64,000 bases of DNA from Acidobacteria bacterium SCN 69-37 (GTDB taxonomy: Bacteria; Acidobacteriota; Vicinamibacteria; Vicinamibacterales; SCN-69-37): positions 117,002 through 181,001 of the forward strand of contig MEDJ01000003.1 in NCBI GenBank assembly GCA_001724025.1, written 5' to 3'. Both the position numbers and the translations under genes were made by a program. The notes beneath the pieces are model-generated. The model was not told the DNA's origin. It did no database searches and saw only the letters and a program-made list of their open reading frames with translations. Shown here piece after piece: positions 19,727 through 27,872 of the stretch. The number at the start of each line of letters is the position of its first letter. The stretch's first letter is position 1.

Positions 19727-20641
19727 GTGCCGCCGGCGATCGCCGCGCGGCTCTACGACCGCGCGGGCGCGGCGGCATGGGCGCTGCCGCACGCGGTCTT
19801 TGCAGCGGCGCTCGATCGCAGCGTGCGCCACGCGCTCGGCCTGGCGCTGGCGACATCCTCGCCGGCGGACGTCGAGCGGTACTGCGGGGGCCTGCACCTC
19901 GAGGATCTCGCGCTGGCCACGGCCTGTGCCGAGGGACGTGAGCCGGCCTGGGAGCACTTCGTCCGCGAGATGCGTCCGGCCCTGTATCGCGCGGCGGCTG
20001 CGATCGATCGCACGGGCGGTGGCCGCGATCTCGCCGATTCGCTCTACGCGGAGCTGTTCGGCCTGCGCGATCGCGACGGCGCCCGGCAGTCGCTCTTCCG
20101 GTACTTCCACGGGCGGAGCAGTCTCGGATCCTGGGTCCGCGCCGTACTCGCGCAGCGACATGTCGATCGCGTGCGTGCGGCGCGTCGTCTCGATCCGCTC
20201 CCCGATGACGATGCGCCGGGCGCGCTGCCGTCACCGCCTGCGGCGGCGCCGGCCGCGCCCTCGCGTCATCACGTGGCGATGCACGCCGCGCTGGCCGCGG
20301 CTCTGGCCGCGATCGCGCCGCGCGATCGCCTGCGGCTGGCCTGCTACTACGCCCGCGACATGAAACTGGCCGCCATCGGCCGGATGCTCGGCGAGCACGA
20401 GGCGTCCGTGTCCCGGCGCCTGGCCCGGGCGCGGCGCGAGGTGCGTGCGGCCATCGAGGCGCACCTGCGGGCGCAGGCCGGGTACGACACCGCGGGCGTG
20501 GACGAGTGTTTTCGCGCCGTGGCTGTCGACAGCGGCCCGCTCGACCTGGCCGTGTTGTTCGACACGCAGCCGGCATCCGTCGACGGGGACCGCAAGATTC
20601 CCGTGGCTGCACGTTCTGAGGAAAGGGGGACGAGTGGCTGA
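19727..20641 (+). CDS. RNA polymerase sigma-70/ECF-like factor
   Basis: Region 2-like SLFRYFHGRSSLGSWVRAVLAQRHVDRVRAARR; region 4-like MKLAAIGRMLGEHEASVSRRLARARREVR; start uncertain. Confidence 0.8.
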   Translation: MPPAIAARLYDRAGAAAWALPHAVFAAALDRSVRHALGLALATSSPADVERYCGGLHLEDLALATACAEGREPAWEHFVREMRPALYRAAAAIDRTGGGRDLADSLYAELFGLRDRDGARQSLFRYFHGRSSLGSWVRAVLAQRHVDRVRAARRLDPLPDDDAPGALPSPPAAAPAAPSRHHVAMHAALAAALAAIAPRDRLRLACYYARDMKLAAIGRMLGEHEASVSRRLARARREVRAAIEAHLRAQAGYDTAGVDECFRAVAVDSGPLDLAVLFDTQPASVDGDRKIPVAARSEERGTSG

Positions 20642-22028
20642 TCGGAACGCACGCGATCGCCAGGTGGAGCCGTGGCTCCGGCAGGCATGGCCCGAGGGGA
20701 CGTCCTCGTCATCGGCCTGTCTCGACGCGGAGCAACTGGCTGCGTGGGTGGCCGGCGGGCTGCGTGCGGACGAAGCCGAGGCGGCAGAGCGTCACCTGGC
20801 TGACTGCGCGTCGTGCCAGGCCATGCTCGCGGTATTTGCCGAGGCCGAGTCGTCGGTCGCGATGGCGGAGGTCCCTGCGGCCGCGCCGTTCTGGAGCCGG
20901 TGGCGCCTGCCGTGGCTGGCGCCCCTGGCGGCCGCGAGTCTCGTCGTGCTGGTCTGGCTGGCGGCCCCGCGCGATCGCGTGGCCGCCCCCGACGTCACGA
21001 CGATGGCGCGGGTCGAGCAGCAGGCGGGGGAGCCGGCGCCGCCGGCGCCGGCTCCACCGACGCCCCCCGCGCCGGAGTCTTCGGCGCCAGCGTCTCCGGC
21101 TCCCCCCGCGTCCGCGCCCTCGGCGCCGATCGCCTCGTCCGCGCCGTCGCGGACGATGGCGGCCGCGCCATCGTCGAGCCCGTCATCGTCCGTACCCGAG
21201 CCGCCGGGCGCTGGCGCCGAAGCGTCCGCTCCGGCGCCAGCGGCGGACAGGACTGCGTCTGTGGCGCCCGCGCCGGCGCGTGGGCGCGACGCGGCTGACG
21301 CGGCCGCGCCAGCCGCGTCGGATCAGGCGATTGGCGCCGCGCGCGCGAAGGCTGCGGAGGAATCGACGCGGCTGGCATCCGCCTCGGACGCGGCGCAGGC
21401 GGTGCGGCGGCCGTCCGCTCTCGCGTCGCCCGGGGCCGGCCGCGCCGCGCGGGCGGCTCCGGGTTCGCGGACTGACGCCGCGTCCGGCGCCGATGCCGCT
21501 ATCGCGGTGCCGACGGCGCAGGCGATGACGCCACCGCCACAGGCGACGGCGCCGCCGCGCGTCGGCGGCGCGGACCGCGCCCTCGAGCGCGCGTACTCGA
21601 CGGCCATGCGCACCGAAGTACCTGGCGAGGTGCCGCGACACGCGGCGGTGTCGCCGACGGTGCCCGCGGTCTTCGGCGCGCCGCAGCCCGCGCCTGGCGC
21701 CGGCGTGGTGCGCTGGCGCATCACGCCGGACGGCAGGCTCGAGCGCGCCGCGGGGGACGGCCAGCTGTGGCTGGCCGTCCCCCTGCCGGGGCCCATCGTC
21801 GTCACGGCAGGATCGGCACCGCTGGCGCACGTGGTCTGGCTCGGCGGCCGCGGCGGCGCCGTGTTGCGCTCGACCGATCTCGTCACCTTCGATCCGCGTC
21901 CCACCCCGACGACGGCAGCCATTGTCGCGATCGAGGCGACCGACGCCGCGCGTGTGCGCGTCGTCGCGGCTGATGGCCGTGAGTTCTCGACGACGGACGG
22001 AGGCCTGACGTGGACGCCACTGCCGTAG
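20634..22028 (+). CDS. Anti-sigma-factor-like protein: zf-HC2 N-terminus, TM, long Pro/Ala linker, C-terminal BNR/Ycf48-like repeats
   Basis: AERHLADCASCQAML; TM WLAPLAAASLVVLVWL; VVWLGGRGGAVLRSTD...EFSTTDGGLTWTPLP; overlaps sigma gene by 8 bp. Confidence 0.82.
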   Translation: MADRNARDRQVEPWLRQAWPEGTSSSSACLDAEQLAAWVAGGLRADEAEAAERHLADCASCQAMLAVFAEAESSVAMAEVPAAAPFWSRWRLPWLAPLAAASLVVLVWLAAPRDRVAAPDVTTMARVEQQAGEPAPPAPAPPTPPAPESSAPASPAPPASAPSAPIASSAPSRTMAAAPSSSPSSSVPEPPGAGAEASAPAPAADRTASVAPAPARGRDAADAAAPAASDQAIGAARAKAAEESTRLASASDAAQAVRRPSALASPGAGRAARAAPGSRTDAASGADAAIAVPTAQAMTPPPQATAPPRVGGADRALERAYSTAMRTEVPGEVPRHAAVSPTVPAVFGAPQPAPGAGVVRWRITPDGRLERAAGDGQLWLAVPLPGPIVVTAGSAPLAHVVWLGGRGGAVLRSTDLVTFDPRPTPTTAAIVAIEATDAARVRVVAADGREFSTTDGGLTWTPLP

Positions 22029-22211
22029 ATCCCATCCGCGTCGACGTCGTCACGCACGTGCGCACGCGCCAGCAGGGAACACGCGCGATCGAGGATGTCG
22101 GACGCCCCGGCGGGCGCGGGGCACCCGCCTCCGCCAGGGCTTCAGCGGACCACCGCCGCCTCGGGCGAAGGAAGATGGTCGGCCCCGGGGAGCAAGGGCG
22201 ATCGCATTACG

Positions 22212-22241
22212 TTCCCCGAGGCTGAAGCCTCGGGGCTCCGA
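22212..22241. repeat. GGAG-REP, GAGG stem variant
   Basis: TTCCCCGAGGCTGAAGCCTCGGGGCTCCGA. Confidence 0.9.
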
Positions 22242-22345
22242 ATGCAAACAGCCGCCGCCTGCCGCCCGCCGCCCGCGGCCGCGCCGCCCACTGCCTGCCG
22301 CCACAGCCTTGTCGCCTCGCAGCCGCTGAGTTCTAATGTCCCTTC

Positions 22346-23095
22346 GTGCGTTCGATCCTGCCCCCGTCCTACAAGCTGCAACATGGTCACGCCGAACGCG
22401 TCGAACTGGCGGCCGACCGCGTGTTTCGCGTGCGGAACAAGGTGTCGTATCGCCTGGCTCACTGGCCCATCTGGATCTGGGTCTTCTTCATCGCCCCGGG
22501 GCCCATCACCTTCGATCTCTTCGCGAGCGGCGGCAGCGTGATGACGCTCGCCTGGCTTGGCATCGTCCTCGTCGGCACCGGCATCGCCGGGCTGCGCGGA
22601 CGGCTGCCGGGCGTCGAGCCAGCGCCGTATATCCTCCGGTTCTACGAGGATCGTCCGAACCCGCTCTATCGTCGCGTCTGCTACACGCTGGCGTGGAGCG
22701 AGGTGGTGGCCTACGCGGTCCTGAACATCGCAGGGCTCGTCGACGCGATCGTCAACGGTCAGTGGCGCGCGCGCGCCATCTACGATGCCGGCTATTTCCC
22801 CATCGTGATCACCATCTGGACGCTGGGCGGAATCGGCTGGCTGCCGCGCGTGGGCCGGTCCACGAAGAACGAAGGACACGAGCGGCGCTACTTCTACGGA
22901 TCGGTCTGGGCGGTCTGCATCGCGCAGCCGGTGCTGTGGCTGCTCTGGAAGGTCCTGCCGCAGACGCGCGGCTTCGACGCGCTGAAGCTGGCGGTGTTCG
23001 TCGGCATCCTCGTCTGGGTCGGCGATCGGGCGCGGCGCGGATTGCTGCCGCGCACGCGTCCGATCCTCCCCGGCGAACTCGCCATCTCGGATTGA
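22346..23095 (+). CDS. Hypothetical polytopic membrane protein
   Basis: 249 aa, several TM segments, GTG start, followed closely by a methyltransferase gene. Confidence 0.75.
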   Translation: MRSILPPSYKLQHGHAERVELAADRVFRVRNKVSYRLAHWPIWIWVFFIAPGPITFDLFASGGSVMTLAWLGIVLVGTGIAGLRGRLPGVEPAPYILRFYEDRPNPLYRRVCYTLAWSEVVAYAVLNIAGLVDAIVNGQWRARAIYDAGYFPIVITIWTLGGIGWLPRVGRSTKNEGHERRYFYGSVWAVCIAQPVLWLLWKVLPQTRGFDALKLAVFVGILVWVGDRARRGLLPRTRPILPGELAISD

Positions 23096-23106
23096 GGACG
23101 AGCACG

Positions 23107-23880
23107 ATGACCAGACGCGAAGGCTGGCACGGCTGGGATACCTATGCCGCGTTCTACGACTGGGAGAACGCGCGCACGCTCGGCCGTCGCGACGTGCCGT
23201 TCTGGCGGCGCACGCTGACGGGTGAAGGCGCGCGGACGCTCGAACTCGGCTGCGGCACGGGCCGGCTCTTGGTTCCGATGGCGCGCGCGGGTGTGTCGAT
23301 GGTCGGTCTCGATCGATCGGCGGAGATGCTCGCGCGTGCACGGACACGCGCGCGACGGCTGCCGCGCGCGGCCCGTCCCGCCCTCGTGCGCGGGGACATC
23401 CGCACGCTGCCGTTCCCCGATCGATCCTTCGGCGCCGTGATGGCGCCGTATGGCATGTTCCAGTCACTGGTGCGCGAGTCCGATCTCGCGATGCTGCTCG
23501 CCGACGCGCACCGCGTGCTGCGCCGGCGCGGACTGTTCGGGATCGATCTCGTGCCCGACCTGCCGAAGTGGCGCGAATATCACGAACAGGTCAGCATGCG
23601 CGGCCGCGGTCCTCGCGGTGGGGAGTTGACGCTCGTCGAATCCGTACGTCAGGACCAGCGTCGCCGTCTGACGATCTTCGACGAGACGTTCGTCGAGCGC
23701 ATCGGCCGATCGACCACGCGCCACACGTTCTCGCTCACGTTCCGCACCCTCACCGTCCCCGAGGTCGTCGAGCGCCTGGCCGCTGCCGGCTTCGCCGTCG
23801 AGCAGCTGATTGGCGACTACCGTGGCGGCGCGTGGACGGACGACGCGGACGTGTGGGTGGTGCTCGCGAGGAAGCGGTAG
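23107..23880 (+). CDS. Class I SAM-dependent methyltransferase
   Basis: TLELGCGTGRLLVPMARAGVSMVGLDRSAEML; start set at ATG 23107. Confidence 0.93.
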   Translation: MTRREGWHGWDTYAAFYDWENARTLGRRDVPFWRRTLTGEGARTLELGCGTGRLLVPMARAGVSMVGLDRSAEMLARARTRARRLPRAARPALVRGDIRTLPFPDRSFGAVMAPYGMFQSLVRESDLAMLLADAHRVLRRRGLFGIDLVPDLPKWREYHEQVSMRGRGPRGGELTLVESVRQDQRRRLTIFDETFVERIGRSTTRHTFSLTFRTLTVPEVVERLAAAGFAVEQLIGDYRGGAWTDDADVWVVLARKR

Positions 23881-23902
23881 CGTGCGCGCGGCCCCTACAC
23901 GT

Positions 23903-24032
23903 CGGAGCCCCGAGGCTTCAGCCTCGGGGGACACGTGTCGTGCGGGTGTCGGTGTTTCCCTGGGGCTGAAGCCCCAGGGCTCCGAAGACTGAAGCCCCAG
24001 CGTTCCGAACACTGAAGAAGCCCAGGGCTCCA
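23903..24032. repeat. GGAG-REP cluster, two intact copies plus decayed fragments
   Basis: GGAGCCCCGAGGCTTCAGCCTCGGGGGA; TCCCTGGGGCTGAAGCCCCAGGGCTCCGA; fragments CTGAAGCCCCAGCG and AAGCCCAGGGCTCC. Confidence 0.9.
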
Positions 24033-24075
24033 AAGACCGGGTGTCACGCCCGGGAAAGATCGGTAGGCGGAGGCG

Positions 24076-25164
24076 TTACTCGGCATAGGGATCGATCGTC
24101 TTGATCGATCCGTCGACGCGATGCGTGAGCGGGGTCACTTTGATGTTGCGCAGGTGCGTCTGGCCACCGGAGCTCTGCGTGTCGTGGTAGAAGAGGTACC
24201 ACTGCCCGCCGATGTCGACGATCGAGTGGTGGCTCGTCCAGCCGAGGACCGGCTCGAGTATGCGGCCGCGGTACATGAACGGCCCGTAGGGTGACGAACC
24301 GGTGGCGTACGCGATGTAGTGCGTATCCCCCGTCGAGTACGAGAAGTAGTACGTCCCGTTGTACTTGTGCAGCCAGGAGGCCTCGAAGAAGCGGCGGTCG
24401 TTGTCGCCGGCCGTGAGCGGCGCTCCGTGTTCGTCGAGAATGACGACGTTCGTCGGCGTTTCCGCGAAGCTCAGCATGTCGTTCGCCAGGCGCGCGACTT
24501 TCGGCGCGATGGCCGGCTGATCGTCGGCCGGATAGACGTCGTCCGGCTGGTAGGTGCCGTTCGTCCATCGCTGGAGTTGCCCGCCCCAGATGCCACCGAA
24601 ATACATGTAGAACTGGCCGTCGTCGTCCTTGAAGACGGCCGGATCGATGCTGAAGCTGCCGGCAATCGGCTGCGGCGCCGCCTTGAAGGGACCCGCCGGG
24701 GAATCGCCGACAGCCACGCCGATGCGGAAGACGTCGTCCTTGTCCTTGGCCGGGAAGTAGAAATAGTAGCGGCCGTCCTTCTCCGCAGCATCGGGCGCCC
24801 ACATCTGGCGGCCGGCCCACGGTACGTCGGCGATGTCGAGCGCCACACCGTGGTCGGTCACGTCACCGCCAATGGCCGGCATCGAGAACACGTGATAGTC
24901 GCGCATGGCGAAGTGGCTGCCGAGATCGTCGGCAGGCACGCCCGCGTCGAAGTCGTGCGACGGATAGATGTAGATGCGTCCATCGAACACGTGGGCGGAC
25001 GGATCGGCCGTGAAGATCTCGCTGACGAGCGGTTGCGTGAGGAAGCGCGAGGCGTCGGCCGGACCGGGAGGCTCGACGGGCGGAGCCGGCGGTTGTCCGC
25101 ATCCCGCCACGATCGACGAGAGGATCGCGGCGGCAGTCACGTGCGTCAGGGCAGATCGAGCCAT
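24076..25164 (-). CDS. Glycoside hydrolase family 43 lipoprotein (arabinosidase/xylosidase-like)
   Basis: Lipobox-like SIVAGCG; TADPSAHVFDGRIYIYPSHD; FSIDPAVFKDDDGQFYMYFGG; FEASWLHKYNGTYYFSYSTG. Confidence 0.9.
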   Translation of the reverse strand: MARSALTHVTAAAILSSIVAGCGQPPAPPVEPPGPADASRFLTQPLVSEIFTADPSAHVFDGRIYIYPSHDFDAGVPADDLGSHFAMRDYHVFSMPAIGGDVTDHGVALDIADVPWAGRQMWAPDAAEKDGRYYFYFPAKDKDDVFRIGVAVGDSPAGPFKAAPQPIAGSFSIDPAVFKDDDGQFYMYFGGIWGGQLQRWTNGTYQPDDVYPADDQPAIAPKVARLANDMLSFAETPTNVVILDEHGAPLTAGDNDRRFFEASWLHKYNGTYYFSYSTGDTHYIAYATGSSPYGPFMYRGRILEPVLGWTSHHSIVDIGGQWYLFYHDTQSSGGQTHLRNIKVTPLTHRVDGSIKTIDPYAE

Positions 25165-25216
25165 GGATGGACTCCTCGTGTGAGAACCGGCAGTGCGATG
25201 GGGTGCGATGATATCG

Positions 25217-26968
25217 CTAGACCGAGCCCTGTTTCATCTGCTCCATCAGATAGTCCATCGAGCGGACCGTGAGCGCCATGATGGTGAGTGTCGGGTTCTG
25301 GCAGCCGCCGGAGACGAAGCACGACGCGTCGGTCACGAACAGGTTCGGGACGTCGTGCGTCTGCTGGAACTGGTTCAGTACCGATGTCTTCGGGTCGCGG
25401 CCCATCCGCGCGATGCCCATCTCGTGGATGCCGAATCCCGGCACGCGATCGATGTACTGGAACGGCTGCACGTTCCGTCCGCCGGCCGCCTCGAGCATCT
25501 CGGCGGCGGCCACGCCCATGTCCGGAATCATCTTCAGCTCGTTCTCTTTCCACGCCATCGAAATACGCAGCACCGGGATGCCCCACGCGTCGACGACGGC
25601 GGGATCGATCGACACGTGGTTGTCCTCGTACGGCAGCACTTCGCCGAAGCCGACGAACTGGACCGTCGTGACGCCCGTCTGCTGCACGACGGCCCGCTTG
25701 TACGCCTCGCCGAATCCGGGAAACGCAAGCGTGTGCGCCGTGGTGCCGCCACCCTGGTAGCCGTAGCCGCGGATGAAGTCCTTGTGCGCCGGCTCGCCGG
25801 GGCGGTTGCGGAACCGGACGACGTACAGACCGGTGGGCCGGTTCGGCCCGTCGATGCCGAGCGGACCGGGATGATCGGGGAACTCGGCGCTCGCGCCGCC
25901 GGCCACCCACGTGTGATCCATCAGATACTTGCCGAGGACCCCGCTCGAGTTCGCGAGTCCACCCTCGTACTGGCGGTTGCGGCTGTTGAAGAGGATGCGG
26001 ACCGATTCCAGCGACTGCGCGGCCAGGACGACGACGCGCGCGCGCACTTCGTGGACCTCGCGCGTGTCCCTGTCGATGTAGGTGACGCCGCGCGCTGTCC
26101 GGCCGTCCGGATCCATCAGCACCTGATAGACCATCGCGTTCTGGATCAGCGTGCAGCGGCCCGTGGCCAGCGCGTCGGCGACGGTCGTGTTCGCCGCGTT
26201 GAAGTACGACCGCGTGACGCAGCCTCGCTCGCACGGGCCGCAGTAGTGGCACGGCTGGCGGCCGTTCTGGGCGCGCGTGATGTTGGCTGCGCGGCCCTGC
26301 GTGAGTGTGCGGTTGAACTGCTGCTTCAGGACGCCGCGCACGTGGACCTCGGCGCACGTGAGGCCCATCGGTGGGTGATACCGGCTGTCGGGCAACATCG
26401 GATCGTTCTCGACCATGCCCGTGATGCCGACGTAGTCTTCGACCAGTTCGTAGTAGGGAACCAGATCCTCGTATGCCAGTGGCCAGTCCATGCCGAAGCC
26501 GTCGAGGCTTGCGGCCTGGAAGTCGTGCGGCCCGAACCTGTAGCTCTGCCGGCCCCACACGTTCGTCCGGCCGCCGACGACGCGCATGCGCCCCTGCCAC
26601 GAGAAGGGGCGGCCGGTGGGCGTCGTGTACGGCTCGTCGAGATCGTTGGCGAACCACTCGTAGTTGAATTCGCTCAACGCGTAGCAGTCGCTCTGGCGGG
26701 GACGCGTGGCGCGCACGATCGCCGCCGCGCGATTGCGGTACGGCAGGTGATAGGGCGCAAGGTGTTCGCGATAGTCGCCCGGCGACAGCGCGCGTCCGGC
26801 CTCGAGCATCGTGACGCGGATGCCGGCCTCGGTGAGCCGCTTCGCCGCCCAGCCGCCCGAGGCCCCGGATCCGACGACGAGCACATCCACCTGTTCATGG
26901 GTCCCGGGCGTCGCCTGCTGCATCACGTCGTCGATCCTCTCGTTGGGGGTGGCGTTCAGAGTAGTCAC
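25217..26968 (-). CDS. GMC family oxidoreductase (gluconate/glucose dehydrogenase large-subunit-like)
   Basis: VDVLVVGSGASGGWAAKRLTEAGIRVTMLEAG, FAD-binding N-terminus; HYCGPCERGCVTRSYFNAANT; start GTG 26968 or ATG 26923. Confidence 0.9.
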   Translation of the reverse strand: MTTLNATPNERIDDVMQQATPGTHEQVDVLVVGSGASGGWAAKRLTEAGIRVTMLEAGRALSPGDYREHLAPYHLPYRNRAAAIVRATRPRQSDCYALSEFNYEWFANDLDEPYTTPTGRPFSWQGRMRVVGGRTNVWGRQSYRFGPHDFQAASLDGFGMDWPLAYEDLVPYYELVEDYVGITGMVENDPMLPDSRYHPPMGLTCAEVHVRGVLKQQFNRTLTQGRAANITRAQNGRQPCHYCGPCERGCVTRSYFNAANTTVADALATGRCTLIQNAMVYQVLMDPDGRTARGVTYIDRDTREVHEVRARVVVLAAQSLESVRILFNSRNRQYEGGLANSSGVLGKYLMDHTWVAGGASAEFPDHPGPLGIDGPNRPTGLYVVRFRNRPGEPAHKDFIRGYGYQGGGTTAHTLAFPGFGEAYKRAVVQQTGVTTVQFVGFGEVLPYEDNHVSIDPAVVDAWGIPVLRISMAWKENELKMIPDMGVAAAEMLEAAGGRNVQPFQYIDRVPGFGIHEMGIARMGRDPKTSVLNQFQQTHDVPNLFVTDASCFVSGGCQNPTLTIMALTVRSMDYLMEQMKQGSV

Positions 26969-27041
26969 AAAGTCGCACGCGCGTAAAGCCATCGTCGTGG
27001 CTGCAGGGCTTCTGGTAAGCTCCGGGTTCGAGAGGGATCCC

Positions 27042-27662
27042 ATGACGTCACGCCTGTCACGTCGCGTTGCGCTGCGGACGATTGCCACCGGCATCGGTGC
27101 CGGTGTCGCCGTGCCATTGGCCGCCGCGGATCACGCCACGCACGAGCACGCGACGGCCGAGGCCGGCATCCAGGGCAGCGCCACGGCGTCGACGACGCGT
27201 GACTTTTTCAGCGCGCACCAGTTCGCCACGCTGCAGGTGCTGGCGGGACTGATCGTGCCTGGTGCGCAGGCGAGCGGCACGCCCGAGTTCCTCGACAAGT
27301 GGCTGGCGGTGGAGCCGGTCGACGCCCGGCGGCAGTTCATCAGTGCGCTCGGCGCGTTCGACGGTGCGGCCATGCGCGCACACGGACGGGCATTCAAGGA
27401 TCTCGCGCCGGCCGATCAGACGGCCATCCTCACCGAGGCCTCGACCATGGCGCCGGGTACGACCGTGGCGTCATGGCGCACCGGCGATCCGATTGGTGCG
27501 CCGCAACCGCCGCCCGAGCCGATCAATCTGCGCGACTATTTCGATCACATCAAGGGGCTCGTCGCCGACGTGCACTTCAGCTCGGAGGCCGGCCTGCGCG
27601 ACCTCGGATCCACGGGCACGCTCGTGTTTCCGAGTTTCCCCGCCTGCGAGATTCCGACGTAG
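27042..27662 (+). CDS. Gluconate 2-dehydrogenase subunit 3 family protein, Tat signal
   Basis: Twin-arginine SRRVALRTIATGIGAGVAVPLAAA; FFSAHQFATLQVLAGLIVPG; divergent from GMC gene. Confidence 0.85.
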   Translation: MTSRLSRRVALRTIATGIGAGVAVPLAAADHATHEHATAEAGIQGSATASTTRDFFSAHQFATLQVLAGLIVPGAQASGTPEFLDKWLAVEPVDARRQFISALGAFDGAAMRAHGRAFKDLAPADQTAILTEASTMAPGTTVASWRTGDPIGAPQPPPEPINLRDYFDHIKGLVADVHFSSEAGLRDLGSTGTLVFPSFPACEIPT

Positions 27663-27676
27663 CGAGAGCGAATCCT

Positions 27677-27767
27677 CCTGAGGCGGAAGCCCCGGGGCTC
27701 CGAAGAAGAGGCGCGTCGTCGGTCAACGAAAACAATCCGGAGCCCTGGGGCTTCAGCCCCAGGGGAC
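27677..27767. repeat. GGAG-REP pair (BIME-like)
   Basis: CCTGAGGCGGAAGCCCCGGGGCTCCGA...CCGGAGCCCTGGGGCTTCAGCCCCAGGGGA. Confidence 0.88.
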
Positions 27768-27872
27768 GGCCAGGAGGCGACGGCGACCGCGTGACGAGGC
27801 GACAAGCCCGCCGCCCGCGTAGCCCGCTGCCGAGCCGCCCGCGGCCCGCGGCCGCGTAGCCCACCGTCCCCG

